Assembly (NCBI RefSeq): GCF_022829295.1
Contig: NZ_JAKSYH010000209.1
Location: 62,001-126,000, forward strand
Direction: 5' to 3'
Source: Methylobacterium sp. J-088
Lineage (GTDB): Bacteria; Pseudomonadota; Alphaproteobacteria; Rhizobiales; Beijerinckiaceae
DNA length: 64,000 nt
Part shown: one piece after another, positions 1 through 9,931 of the stretch
Layout: each line of letters opens with the position of its first letter
Position numbering within the stretch: position 1 is the first letter of the stretch
The notes under the pieces: generated by a model
What the model was told of the DNA's origin: nothing
Database searches by the model: none
The model's input: only the letters and a program-made list of their open reading frames with translations
Position numbers and translations under genes: made by a program

Positions 1-403
1 TGGAACGGGTGGCTTCCATGACTTCCATCGCGGACCTTCGCGTGCGCGCCTCGCGGGGTGCCGGAGCCTTGATGGCTGCCGGGCCGGTCCCCGGGGACAC
101 GCCTCGCCGGAACTTCGGGGCTGCCGCGGGTTAGCTGCGGATGACCCGGTGCCGCGTCAAGCCGGCGCCGCGCAGGACAGCATCGCGCAAGACAGCATCG
201 CCGCTGTCATGTCGTATCCGGGCGCGGATGTCGAGTTTCCTGCGCCCGCTCAAGGGCCCACCACGGCCGCAAACGCGTTTTCGTCCGGCGCTGTTGCCGA
301 TTCGCTCACGGCCGCGCGCCGGCTCCCTGCGGCGCGCAACCCTGGCGCATCGTTGATGTTGCAGCGCAGCATCCCATCTCTCATGGCACGTCAGGAGGCC
401 GAC
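1..403. other. Upstream region without a supported gene
   Basis: This stretch holds no gene I can support. The frame of the lipase that follows is open from base 2 onward, but the residues encoded before 404 are low-complexity and lack family features. A Shine-Dalgarno-like AGGAGG sits just before 404. A short imperfect tandem repeat (GACAGCATCGC twice) lies near 177-205. The lipase promoter is probably here, but I cannot place it. Confidence 0.4.
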
Positions 404-1531
404 ATGAGCGAGCAACACGGCGGCGCCGAGCCGCACAACCCCGTCACCGCGGTGCCCGAGACCCCCGTCTCGGACGCGATCGACGCGCTGCCCGCTCAGA
501 GCCCGAACCACATGCTGGCCGGGCCGAACGCCGAGAAGCCGGTGGCCCTGGCCCTCCAGGGCGGCGGCGCGCACGGGGCCTTCACCTGGGGTGTGCTCGA
601 CGCGCTGATCGAGGATGGACGTCTCGGCTTCGAGGCGGTGACCGGGGCGAGCGCGGGCGCGATGAACGCCGTCGTGCTGGTCGATGGCTGGCTCAAAGGC
701 GGCCCGGACGGCGCCCGCGAGGGGCTGGAGCGGTTCTGGCGGGAGGTCAGCCTCGATGGTGACCTCGGCCCGGCCCAGCGCAACTTCGTCAGCGGGCTGT
801 TCAGCCTGTGGAAGGGCAATCCGGTCGCCGAGTTCTGGGCCAAGGCGTTCTCGCCCAGCCCCTACGTGTCGAACCCACTCAACATCAACCCGCTGCGCAA
901 GGCGCTCGCCGATCAGGTGGATTTCGAGCGCCTGCGGGAGGCCGACACGGCCGGCCTGTTCGTCTCGGCCACCAATGTCTGGACCGGCAAGCTGGCCGTG
1001 TTCGAGCGCGAGCGCCTGACCGTCGATCACCTGATGGCCTCGGCCTGCCTGCCCACCGTCTTCCAGGCAGTGGAGATCGACGGCGTGCCGTATTGGGATG
1101 GCGGCTATCTCGGAAACCCGCCGCTCTACCCGCTCCACCGCGGGGCCCAGACGCGCGATATCCTCCTCGTACAGATCAACCCCGTGGAGCGGCGCGAGAC
1201 CCCGCGGACGGAGAGCGAAATCCGCGACCGGCTGAACGAGATCACCTTCAACGCCAACCTGATGCGGGAATTGCGGGCGATCGACTTCCTCGACGGGCTG
1301 ATCGAGGAGGGGACCCTCGGCCAGGGGCAGTACCGCCGGGTCCTGGTGCACCGGATCGACGGCACCGACGCCCTGGAGGATTACAACGCCGCCTCCAAGC
1401 TCGACGCCCGCTGGACCGTGTTCAAGCGCCTGCGCGACAAGGGCCGCGCCGCCGCGCAGGCGTGGCTGACGGAGAATTACGAGGCGGTCGGCCGGGATTG
1501 CACGATCGATCTGCAAGAGGCGTATCAGTAG
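404..1531 (+). CDS. Patatin-like phospholipase family protein
   Basis: A 375-residue serine hydrolase of the bacterial patatin family, expected to cleave acyl chains from phospholipids or neutral lipids with a Ser-Asp dyad. The oxyanion loop GGGAHG is at residues 53-58, the nucleophile motif GASAG at 81-85 (Ser83) and the catalytic Asp in DGG at 232-234. All signature residues are present. No signal peptide is visible, so it is probably cytosolic or a membrane-associated protein. The frame stays open upstream (GTG at 149), but ATG 404 is preferred because a strong AGGAGG lies 4-9 bases before it and family similarity begins shortly after. The substrate is unknown. The gene stands alone. Confidence 0.85.
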   Translation: MSEQHGGAEPHNPVTAVPETPVSDAIDALPAQSPNHMLAGPNAEKPVALALQGGGAHGAFTWGVLDALIEDGRLGFEAVTGASAGAMNAVVLVDGWLKGGPDGAREGLERFWREVSLDGDLGPAQRNFVSGLFSLWKGNPVAEFWAKAFSPSPYVSNPLNINPLRKALADQVDFERLREADTAGLFVSATNVWTGKLAVFERERLTVDHLMASACLPTVFQAVEIDGVPYWDGGYLGNPPLYPLHRGAQTRDILLVQINPVERRETPRTESEIRDRLNEITFNANLMRELRAIDFLDGLIEEGTLGQGQYRRVLVHRIDGTDALEDYNAASKLDARWTVFKRLRDKGRAAAQAWLTENYEAVGRDCTIDLQEAYQ

Positions 1532-1770
1532 GGCGCTCCGGCGGCGCAGTTGAGGCGATGGGCCGAAATCCGGTCATGATCTTCGATGACAATCTTACCT
1601 GTAACCGAGAATTACTGCTTAAGCGGGATTGAACGACGATTGCAGGTCTAATAAAGACGTTCTGCATCACAACGAACAATAAATAATACATTCATGTACG
1701 ATTCGTATGCTTCATAAGTCCGATTATTTGCCCGGACGATCATAGAGACCCGTGGCTGGGAGGCTGAGGC

Positions 1771-3462
<1,692 letters not shown>

Positions 3463-3610
3463 CCGATCCACGCAGTCTGTCGGGATGGCCGCCGTCATGC
3501 CTGCGACGACGCTGCCGTTCCGGCGCTCGAAACGCGGACCGGAATCGCGTATCATACGTTCGCTCGGGGAGCACTGGGGAGCCCCCCCCGAGCGGAGCGA
3601 GGTTGCCGCC

Positions 3611-4159
3611 ATGACGCTGCTGCGCCGCGAGGCCCTGATCCTGATCGGCGCCGGCTTGGCCGGCGGTGCCCGCGCCGCCGAGGCGACACGGGCCACCGAC
3701 TTCGCCTTCGAGACGCCGGAGGGCGGCCCGATGCCGCTGTCGGCCTACGCGGGAAAACCGATCCTCGTGGTCAACACCGCGACGGCCTGCGGCTATGCCG
3801 GGCAGCTCGCCGGGCTTCAAACGCTATGGACGCGGTTCGGCGACCGGGGTCTCACGGTTCTCGGTGTGCCCTCGCCGGATTTCGGCAATCAGGAGCCGCT
3901 GGACGGTCCGGCCATCGCGGAGGCCGCCCGGAAGAATCACGGCGTCACCTTCCCGCTCACGGCCAAGACTCACGTGAAGATGCCGGCGGCGCATCCGTTC
4001 TACCGGTGGGCGGCCGCCGAGCGCCCGGCCGAGACGCCGCGCTGGAACTTCCACAAGTACTTGATCGCCCGGGACGGCACGCTCGCGGCGGCTTTCGCCA
4101 CGCAGGTCGAACCCACCGACCCGCGGGTGATTTCGCGAATCGCGGCCACCCTCGACTAG
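3611..4159 (+). CDS. Glutathione peroxidase family protein, probably exported
   Basis: A 182-residue thioredoxin-fold peroxidase of the glutathione peroxidase family, which reduces hydroperoxides with thiol donors. The peroxidatic Cys60 lies in NTATACGYAGQ, the active-site Gln94 in FGNQEP and the active-site Trp145 in WNFHKYL, so the Cys-Gln-Trp set is complete. The second motif resembles the family FGxQEP but is otherwise divergent. The N-terminus (LLRREALILIGAGLAGGARAA) looks like a signal peptide with paired arginines, suggesting Sec or Tat export to the periplasm. That is inferred. The frame is open back to 3485, but ATG 3611 gives the best signal peptide. It lies between a chemoreceptor and the ECF sigma gene, so oxidative stress may link it to the latter (inference). 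Confidence 0.8.
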   Translation: MTLLRREALILIGAGLAGGARAAEATRATDFAFETPEGGPMPLSAYAGKPILVVNTATACGYAGQLAGLQTLWTRFGDRGLTVLGVPSPDFGNQEPLDGPAIAEAARKNHGVTFPLTAKTHVKMPAAHPFYRWAAAERPAETPRWNFHKYLIARDGTLAAAFATQVEPTDPRVISRIAATLD

Positions 4160-4172
4160 GCCTGAACACCGC

Positions 4173-4188
4173 AACACAGGCCCTCGGG
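4173..4188 (+). promoter_or_regulatory. Candidate ECF promoter element upstream of the sigma gene
   Basis: The string AACACAGGCCC followed by TCGGG recurs almost unchanged upstream of the anti-sigma gene (4991-5006). AAC is the hallmark of ECF-type -35 elements, so both could be autoregulatory. The spacing to any shared -10 differs between copies, so this is only a candidate. Confidence 0.3.
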
Positions 4189-4220
4189 ATTAAAGCGCCG
4201 GGCCCCCGCGTTGACGCTCC

Positions 4221-4868
4221 ATGGCCTCAGACAAGCAGAAGCGCGCTGACCTCCTCGACCTGCTGGTGCCCCTGCGGCGCTACGCCCGGTCCCTCACCCG
4301 CGACGCGTTGCGGGCCGACGACCTCGTGCACGACACGCTGGTGCGCGCCCTGGAGATGCAGGGCGCGCTCCGGCCGAACACCAATCTGCGCACCTGGATG
4401 ATGACGGTGCTGCACAACGCCTTCATCGACGAGCAGCGCCGCCGGCAGGTGGAGGCGCGCCACGCCGACACGCTGGTGCGGATGGCCGAGGACATGGCGC
4501 CCCCCGCCCAGGAGGGGCAGGTCCGTCTCGCCCAGATCCGGAAGGCGTTCCTCACGCTGCCCGAGGAGCAGCGCGCCGCCCTGCACCTCGTGACCCTGGA
4601 GGGCATGGCCTACGCCGATGCGGCGACGGTCCTCGGCATTCCGATCGGGACGCTGATGTCCCGCCTTGGCCGCGGCCGGGCTGCCCTGCGGGCCTTCGAG
4701 GAGGGCGCGCGGACGGACCGGACCTCCGGGGCGGAGGCCGAGAGCAGGGCCGCCGACCGGACACCCGACAAGGGGCGCGGGGCGCCCTCGACCCTCCGGC
4801 TCGTCGTGTCCGACACGCCGCCGGGCCGGTCCGCCTGGCCTTTCCGGCGTGCGGCCGGAGAGAACTAG
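4221..4868 (+). CDS. ECF-family RNA polymerase sigma factor
   Basis: A 215-residue sigma-70-family factor of the ECF class. Region 2 spans about residues 12-77 (LRADDLVHDTLVRALEMQ recognises core and -10 DNA) and region 4 about 103-158 (LPEEQRAALHLVTLEGMAYA, then the helix-turn-helix VLGIPIGTLMSRLGRGR). A charged, low-complexity tail of about 50 residues (165-215) follows region 4, longer than usual for ECF factors. The gene is followed at 5062 by a single-pass membrane protein that fits its anti-sigma factor, so release on an envelope or redox cue is likely. No PhyR/NepR partner is nearby, so it is not obviously the general stress factor EcfG. Confidence 0.88.
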   Translation: MASDKQKRADLLDLLVPLRRYARSLTRDALRADDLVHDTLVRALEMQGALRPNTNLRTWMMTVLHNAFIDEQRRRQVEARHADTLVRMAEDMAPPAQEGQVRLAQIRKAFLTLPEEQRAALHLVTLEGMAYADAATVLGIPIGTLMSRLGRGRAALRAFEEGARTDRTSGAEAESRAADRTPDKGRGAPSTLRLVVSDTPPGRSAWPFRRAAGEN

Positions 4869-4990
4869 GAACCGGGTCAGAATATCGGTCAGTCCCCGGC
4901 GCCGGCGCGGACTGACGACAGCGACCGGCGGATCGCGCTGCGGCATGGTGCGGGAACGCTTCATCCGGTTTTCCCACTCCGCCATGCGGT

Positions 4991-5006
4991 AACACAGGCC
5001 CGGGGC
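4991..5006 (+). promoter_or_regulatory. Second copy of the candidate ECF promoter element
   Basis: AACACAGGCCCGGGG repeats the element before the sigma gene with one base missing. It lies 71 bases before the anti-sigma start. CGTTG follows about 20 bases later, reminiscent of ECF -10 boxes, but the spacer is longer than the usual 16-17. Confidence 0.3.
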
Positions 5007-5061
5007 CACCGCCGTTGAACGGCGGCGCGATCCGGGGCACGCTGGCACCGAGGACTTCACG

Positions 5062-5826
5062 ATGATTGATCCGATCACAGACGACGATCTCATCGCCTTC
5101 GTCGACGGGCAGATCGAGCCGATGCGCCGTCTGGATGTCGAGGCCCATCTGGCGGCCGATCCCGCGGCCGCCGCCCGGGTGATGGCCGAGATGCACGATC
5201 GCGATGCCCTGCGGGCTTGTTTCGAGCGAGTTTCAGGCCCCGGGCCCGACCGCACCGTCGCGCTCGCCCGCCGCTTCGACCGGAACATGCGCTGGCGCCG
5301 CGTCGCCTCCCGCCTTAAGCGGGCCGCCGCTATCGCGGTGCTGGTCGGCGCGGGTTGGCTCGCCCATGACGAGATCGGCCGCTTCGGCGTGCCCGACACC
5401 CTGGCGGCGACGCCGGATCCGGCGCTGATCGCCGATGCCCGGCAGGCCCGGGCCGTGGCGCAGCTGCGCAAGAGCGTCAGCGGTCAGGCTGATGGGCCGG
5501 TCTACGACCGGGCGCGCCTGCGCTCGGTGACGGGCATCGACCTGCCGGCGCTGCCGGACGGCTGGCGGGTGCGCGACATCCAGATCTTCCCGGCCCGGCA
5601 CGGCACCGGCATCGAGCTCGCGCTGGAGGCTGGGGACTATGGCGAGGCATCGCTGTTCGCCACTCGCGGCATTCGCGGCGGCCCCGCAACGCTCACCGGC
5701 TCCGAGGACGGCGATATCGTTTCCTGGAACGCAGGCGAGACCGCCTACGCGCTGATCGGCCCACGGGACGACGCTGCGCTCCGGCGGGTGGCGGGGCTCC
5801 TCGGCGCGGGGCCGGCGGCGCGCTGA
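5062..5826 (+). CDS. Membrane-bound anti-sigma factor
   Basis: A 254-residue protein with the layout of a membrane anti-sigma factor: a cytosolic helical N-terminus (DDDLIAFVDGQIEPMRR at 7-23, typical of anti-sigma domains), one membrane helix at about 86-102, and a periplasmic C-terminal domain of about 150 residues. The zinc motif HxxxCxxC of ZAS anti-sigmas is absent. It follows the ECF sigma gene by 193 bases on the same strand. It is expected to hold that factor inactive at the membrane. The periplasmic domain would sense the signal, but I recognise no ligand-binding motif in it. Confidence 0.8.
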   Translation: MIDPITDDDLIAFVDGQIEPMRRLDVEAHLAADPAAAARVMAEMHDRDALRACFERVSGPGPDRTVALARRFDRNMRWRRVASRLKRAAAIAVLVGAGWLAHDEIGRFGVPDTLAATPDPALIADARQARAVAQLRKSVSGQADGPVYDRARLRSVTGIDLPALPDGWRVRDIQIFPARHGTGIELALEAGDYGEASLFATRGIRGGPATLTGSEDGDIVSWNAGETAYALIGPRDDAALRRVAGLLGAGPAAR

Positions 5827-5836
5827 AAAGGCCGCC

Positions 5837-6114
5837 TCAGCTGTCGACGGGCCAGCGACCCGGGGCGATCTCGAGGATCTGGTCGTCCCCGACGCCCGTC
5901 ACGCCGTAGACGAGCCGGTGGTCCCGCGTGATCCAGCGCGACCACCACCCTTCGAGATCGCCTCTCGGAGGCTCGATCATCCCGATGCCCGCGTACGACG
6001 TGCGCATGCTGGCCTTGATCAGGTCAGTGATGCGGACGGGACGAGCGTGTCCCGGTCGGTCGCGTGCCAGTGCCGGTAGTCCTGCCAAGCGTCCGCCGAC
6101 CAGACGAGCTTCAC
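5837..6114 (-). pseudogene. YoeB/Txe-family toxin, disrupted by a 5-bp tandem duplication
   Basis: Remnant of a RelE-fold mRNA interferase. From GTG 6114, overlapping the antitoxin stop, the sequence reads MKLVWSADAWQDYRHWHATD and runs to about codon 25. A tandem copy of GGACG (plus strand 6034-6043, GGACGGGACG) then shifts the frame and a stop follows within seven codons. In the other frame the family body resumes (VRITDLIKASM, GWWSRWITRDHRLVY, DDQILEIA). Removing one 5-bp unit restores a continuous YoeB. The C-terminus is also atypical: it ends GRWPVDS, where the family usually ends in a CRxHY-like motif. The gene is therefore almost certainly non-functional. Confidence 0.85.
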
Positions 6115-6365
6115 GGCTCGATGAGGTCATGCGCGGTACCGGCCTCGGCATCAAGTTGGGCGACACTGTCGCGGAGACGCTTGGCGTTCGCTGGGGTCGA
6201 AAGCAGGTGCGACGTCTCGTGGATGCTGTTCAGCTCGGCCCGCGGCCGAACCACAATGTCTGGTCGGTTCTGCCGGGTCACGACAAGCTCCGCCCGATCC
6301 TCCTCGACACGATCGAGATACGTGGCGAGGTGGGCCCGGAACTCGGTGTAACCGACCTGACTCTT
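6111..6365 (-). pseudogene. YefM/Phd-family antitoxin lacking a start codon
   Basis: The reading frame encodes a full YefM antitoxin: DNA-binding and dimer part (SQVGYTEFRAHLATYLDRV, VVTRQNRPDIVV) and the toxin-binding tail (RLRDSVAQLDAEAGTAHDL). Where the initiator is expected (before SQVGYTEF) the codon is AAG at 6365-6363. No ATG, GTG or TTG occurs in frame for at least 15 codons upstream. An ATG to AAG change would explain this. The imperfect inverted repeat CGTACAG/CTGCACG at 6381-6397 could be the old operator. Its stop overlaps the toxin start, as in intact modules. Either an unusual start is used or the antitoxin is dead. Confidence 0.7.
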
Positions 6366-6509
6366 CCGCCTGCCCGCGTCCGTACAGGATACTGCACGTA
6401 TCGTGGATCCATGGCCCCCCACAGTCTGGGACAAGCACCCACCGCGATCCCGGATCCCCACCCGCCATGACCCTCGACATTCCGCCCCGGCCGGTGCCAA
6501 AGATCGGCC

Positions 6510-6938
6510 ATGCAGGCTGCGGATTCGGTACGGGCAGTGGACGACGGGGCGGCCCTGCTGGCGGCCGCCCGGGCGGTCCGTGAGCGGGCGCATGCGCCCT
6601 ATTCCCGCTTCCGCGTCGGGGCTGCGCTTCGGGACGAGCACGGCACCATCCATGCCGGCTGCAACGTCGAGAACGCCGCCTATCCGGTCGGCACCTGCGC
6701 GGAGGCCGGCGCGATCGCCGCCATGGTGGCCAGCGGCGGGCTGCGCATCGCGGAGATCCTCGTCTGTGGGGACGGCGCGGGGTTGGTGACGCCCTGCGGC
6801 GCCTGCCGCCAGCGCATCCGTGAATTCGCCAGGCCGGACACGCCGATCCACGCCGCCACGCCGGGCGGCATCGCCAGAACCTTCACGCTCGCCGAGCTGC
6901 TGCCGGAAGCCTTCGGACCAGAGACGCTCGGTGAGTGA
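6510..6938 (+). CDS. cdd: Cytidine deaminase
   Basis: A 142-residue tetrameric-type cytidine deaminase that converts cytidine and deoxycytidine to uridine and deoxyuridine. The zinc site is complete: Cys63 in TCAEA with the proton-shuttling Glu65, and Cys96 and Cys99 in PCGACRQ. The substrate loop NVENAAYP is at 52-59. It is the first gene of a four-gene nucleoside-salvage operon. Its last 8 bases overlap the next gene, which suggests translational coupling. Its promoter must lie within or just upstream of the ruined antitoxin region. Confidence 0.95.
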   Translation: MQAADSVRAVDDGAALLAAARAVRERAHAPYSRFRVGAALRDEHGTIHAGCNVENAAYPVGTCAEAGAIAAMVASGGLRIAEILVCGDGAGLVTPCGACRQRIREFARPDTPIHAATPGGIARTFTLAELLPEAFGPETLGE

Positions 6939-7749
6939 GGCCGCCGCCCTCGACGCGCTGCACGCTGCCGGCTTCGTGGGGGACTACGCCTGTGCCCTCG
7001 TGACCGGCACCGGCCTCGGCGGGATTGCGGGGAGCCTGGAGGATGCCGTCTCCCTTGCCTACGCGGCGATTCCCGGCTTCCCGGGAGCGGGAGTCAGCGG
7101 CCATGCCGGGCGATTGCACCGCGGATCCCTGGCGGGGCGGCCCGTCCTGGTCTTCGAGGGACGGGCGCATGCCTACGAGCGGGGCGACCCGGCGGTGATG
7201 CGCCTGCCGCTCGCTTGCGCCCGGCAACTCGGGGCCCGGCGGCTGCTGCTCACCAACGCCTCCGGGTCGCTGCGGCCGGCGGTCGGCCCCGGCAGCCTCG
7301 TCCTGCTTGCCGACCACATCAACCTGTCCGGCCTCAACCCCCTGATCGGCGAGACGACCGACGCCCGCTTCGTGCCGATGACCGACGCCTACGATCCCGA
7401 CCTGCGCGCGCGGCTTCACGCGGCGGCCAGCGCCTGCGGCGTCCCGCTGGGGGAGGGGGTCTATGCGTGGTTCTCCGGCCCGAGCTTCGAGACGCCCGCC
7501 GAGGTCCGGATGGCCGGCATCCTGGGGGCCGACCTTGTCGGCATGTCGACGGTGCCCGAGGTCATCCTGGCCCGGTTCCTCGGCCTGCCGGTGGCGGCGG
7601 TCTCCGTGGTGACCAACCTCGCCGCCGGGATCGCCGGGGGGGCACCGCACCATGCGGAGACGAAGGCGGTGGCGGCCCGGGCCGCAGAGGCGCTCGGTCG
7701 CCTGATCCGGGCCTTCGTGGCCGGCCTGCCCGTAGGAGACACGCCATGA
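6931..7749 (+). CDS. Purine nucleoside phosphorylase
   Basis: A 272-residue trimeric (PNP/MTAP superfamily) purine nucleoside phosphorylase, splitting inosine or guanosine and their deoxy forms into base and (deoxy)ribose-1-phosphate. Visible motifs are the phosphate loop VTGTGLGG near residue 24, GRAHAYERGD, LLLTNASGSL, and the base/ribose site GPSFETPAEVRM with GADLVGMSTVPEV. The start is GTG at 6931, overlapping the end of cdd, because similarity begins there (ALDALHAAGFVGDY). Its stop overlaps the deoC start in an ATGA junction. The product deoxyribose-1-phosphate would need a phosphopentomutase, which is not in this window. Confidence 0.9.
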   Translation: MSEAAALDALHAAGFVGDYACALVTGTGLGGIAGSLEDAVSLAYAAIPGFPGAGVSGHAGRLHRGSLAGRPVLVFEGRAHAYERGDPAVMRLPLACARQLGARRLLLTNASGSLRPAVGPGSLVLLADHINLSGLNPLIGETTDARFVPMTDAYDPDLRARLHAAASACGVPLGEGVYAWFSGPSFETPAEVRMAGILGADLVGMSTVPEVILARFLGLPVAAVSVVTNLAAGIAGGAPHHAETKAVAARAAEALGRLIRAFVAGLPVGDTP

Positions 7750-8477
7750 CCGATCCCGAGACCGGTGTGGTCGCCCGCCGGGCGCTGCCGCTCCTCGATC
7801 TCACCGATCTTGGTGAGACCTGCACCGAAACGAAGATCGACGTCCTATGCCGGGACGCGAAGGCCGGCCCCGTGGCGGCGATCTGCGTCTGGCCGCGCTT
7901 CGTCACGCAGGGCGCGCGGGCGCTCGCCGGCACCGGGATCCGGATCGCCACAGTGATCAACTTCCCCGAAGGCGGTGACGATTGCGCCCGGGCCACCGAC
8001 GACACCGCCGAGGCCCTGCGCGACGGCGCGGACGAGATCGACCTCGTCCTGCCCTACCGCGCCCTGATGCGGGGCGATGCGGCTTTGGCCCGCGACATGG
8101 TCGAGGCGGTGCGCGATATCTGCGGCACCGCCACCCTCAAGGTGATCCTAGAGACGGGCGAACTCGGCGATCCGGAGACGATCCGGGCGGCGAGCCGGCT
8201 CGCCCTGGAGGGGGGCGCCGATTTCCTGAAGACCTCCACGGGCAAGAGCGCGGTCTCGGCCACCCCGGAGGCCGCCGAACTGATGCTGACCGAGATTCGT
8301 GCGAGCGGCCGCCCCGCCGGCTTGAAGGTGTCGGGCGGCCTGCGCAGCGTCGCCGACGCAGCGGCCTATCTCGCGCTCGTCGACCGGATCATGGGATCCG
8401 GCTGGGTGACTCCGAAAACCTTCCGGGTCGGGGCGAGCAGCTTGTACGGCACCCTGGTTCAAGCTCGGGACCTCTGA
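7746..8477 (+). CDS. deoC: Deoxyribose-phosphate aldolase
   Basis: A 243-residue class I aldolase that cleaves 2-deoxyribose-5-phosphate to acetaldehyde and glyceraldehyde-3-phosphate. The Schiff-base lysine is Lys162 in DFLKTSTGKS. The helper lysine is Lys194 in GLKVSGGLR and the catalytic Asp is in DEIDLVLP (Asp99). The whole active site is present. It starts within the stop of the phosphorylase gene (ATGA overlap) and deoA follows one base after its stop, so the operon is tightly coupled. It lets the cell use the sugar of deoxynucleosides as a carbon source. Confidence 0.95.
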   Translation: MTDPETGVVARRALPLLDLTDLGETCTETKIDVLCRDAKAGPVAAICVWPRFVTQGARALAGTGIRIATVINFPEGGDDCARATDDTAEALRDGADEIDLVLPYRALMRGDAALARDMVEAVRDICGTATLKVILETGELGDPETIRAASRLALEGGADFLKTSTGKSAVSATPEAAELMLTEIRASGRPAGLKVSGGLRSVADAAAYLALVDRIMGSGWVTPKTFRVGASSLYGTLVQARDL

Positions 8478-8478
8478 C

Positions 8479-9792
8479 ATGCGGCTTCCGCAGGAGATCA
8501 TCCGGGCCAAGCGCGACGGCCTGCCGCTCGATCCGGACGCGATCGGGGCCTTCATCCAGGGCCTCACGGACGGCACCGTGGGGGAGGGGCAGGCGGCGGC
8601 TTTCGCCATGGCGGTGTTCTTCCGCGGCCTCGCGCTGCCCGAGCGGGTGGCGCTCACCCGATCCATGGCGGATTCGGGCACGGTGCTGAGCTGGGCGCTG
8701 CCGGGCCCGGTGCTCGACAAGCACTCCACCGGCGGCATCGGCGACACGGTGAGCCTGGTGCTGGCCCCGATGGTGGCGGCCTGCGGCGGCTACGTGCCGA
8801 TGATCTCGGGACGCGGCCTCGGCCATACCGGCGGGACGCTCGACAAGCTCGGCAGCATCCCGAGCTACGACGCGACCCCGGGGCTCGACACGTTCCGGCA
8901 GGTCGTCCGCCGCGTCGGCTGCGCGATCATCGGCCAGACCGCGGATCTCGCCCCGGCCGACCGGCGCCTCTACGCGATCCGCGACGTCACCGGCACGGTC
9001 GAGTCGCTCGACCTCATCACCGCGTCGATCCTGTCGAAAAAACTCGCCGCCGGGCTCGATGGGCTGGTGATGGACGTCAAGCAGGGCTCTGGTGCCTTCA
9101 TGGCGACGCTGCCCGAGGCCGAGGCGCTGGCCGGGAGCATCGTCACGGTGGCGGAGGGGGCGGGCCTGCGCACGGTGGCGCTCATCACCGACATGGATGC
9201 GCCGCTCGCCAGCGCCGCCGGCAACGCCGTCGAGGTCGCGTACGCGATCGACTACCTGAAGGGTCTGCGCCGGGAGCCACGCTTCCATGCGGTCACGCTG
9301 GCGCTGGCCTCCGAGATGCTGGTGGCCGGGGGCCTCGCACGGCACGCCGCCGGCGCCGCGGAGCGGCTCGAAGTCGTCCTGGCCTCAGGCCGGGCGGCCG
9401 AGATCTTTGCCGAGATGGTCACGGCGCTGGGCGGCCCGGCGGACCTGCTCGACGAGCCTGAACGACACCTGCCCGCCGCGCCGGTGCGGCGGCCGATCCA
9501 CGAGGCGGGGACGGTGGCGGCTATTGCCACGCGGGATATCGGCTTGGCGGTGATCGGGCTCGGCGGCGGACGCACCCGCCCCGAGGATACCATTGACCCC
9601 CGGGTCGGCTTCACGGATCTCGCCGAACCGGGATCCTCCGAGGGGCTGCTCGGGATCGTCCACGCGGCCGACGAGGCCGCCGCCGATCGGGCGGAGGCGG
9701 CCCTTCGCGCGGCCTACCGGATGGGCGAGGCACCCACCGAACGGCCGGCGATCCTCGGATCCGTGCGGAGTACGGGGACGGCCACGCCCTGA
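8479..9792 (+). CDS. deoA: Thymidine phosphorylase
   Basis: A 437-residue pyrimidine nucleoside phosphorylase acting on thymidine and deoxyuridine to give base and 2-deoxyribose-1-phosphate. The family signature KHSTGGIGDT is at 81-90 and the glycine-rich phosphate loop SGRGLGHTGGTLDKL at 110-124. The N-terminal helical domain (RLPQEIIRAKRDG) and the C-terminal alpha/beta domain are of normal length. It is the last gene of the salvage operon. Together with cdd it routes deoxycytidine through deoxyuridine to deoxyribose-1-phosphate. No clear terminator hairpin with a T run follows. Confidence 0.95.
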   Translation: MRLPQEIIRAKRDGLPLDPDAIGAFIQGLTDGTVGEGQAAAFAMAVFFRGLALPERVALTRSMADSGTVLSWALPGPVLDKHSTGGIGDTVSLVLAPMVAACGGYVPMISGRGLGHTGGTLDKLGSIPSYDATPGLDTFRQVVRRVGCAIIGQTADLAPADRRLYAIRDVTGTVESLDLITASILSKKLAAGLDGLVMDVKQGSGAFMATLPEAEALAGSIVTVAEGAGLRTVALITDMDAPLASAAGNAVEVAYAIDYLKGLRREPRFHAVTLALASEMLVAGGLARHAAGAAERLEVVLASGRAAEIFAEMVTALGGPADLLDEPERHLPAAPVRRPIHEAGTVAAIATRDIGLAVIGLGGGRTRPEDTIDPRVGFTDLAEPGSSEGLLGIVHAADEAAADRAEAALRAAYRMGEAPTERPAILGSVRSTGTATP

Positions 9793-9931
9793 AGCAGCAG
9801 CCTATGCGAGCGTGTGCGCTGCCGGTCTCACGATTGCCGCGAAGCTTTGCGACGTCCGGCGGCAAGTCGCACGCGTCGCGCAGAGCCCGCGCCGCGGACG
9901 CGGCGGCACTGCCCGTTGGGCGGAGGATGTG

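Noticed and set aside
4945..4985. GGGAAC near 4951 as an EcfG-type promoter for the anti-sigma gene
   Set aside because: No CGTT-like -10 lies 16-17 bases downstream. The AACACAGGCCC element is the better candidate.
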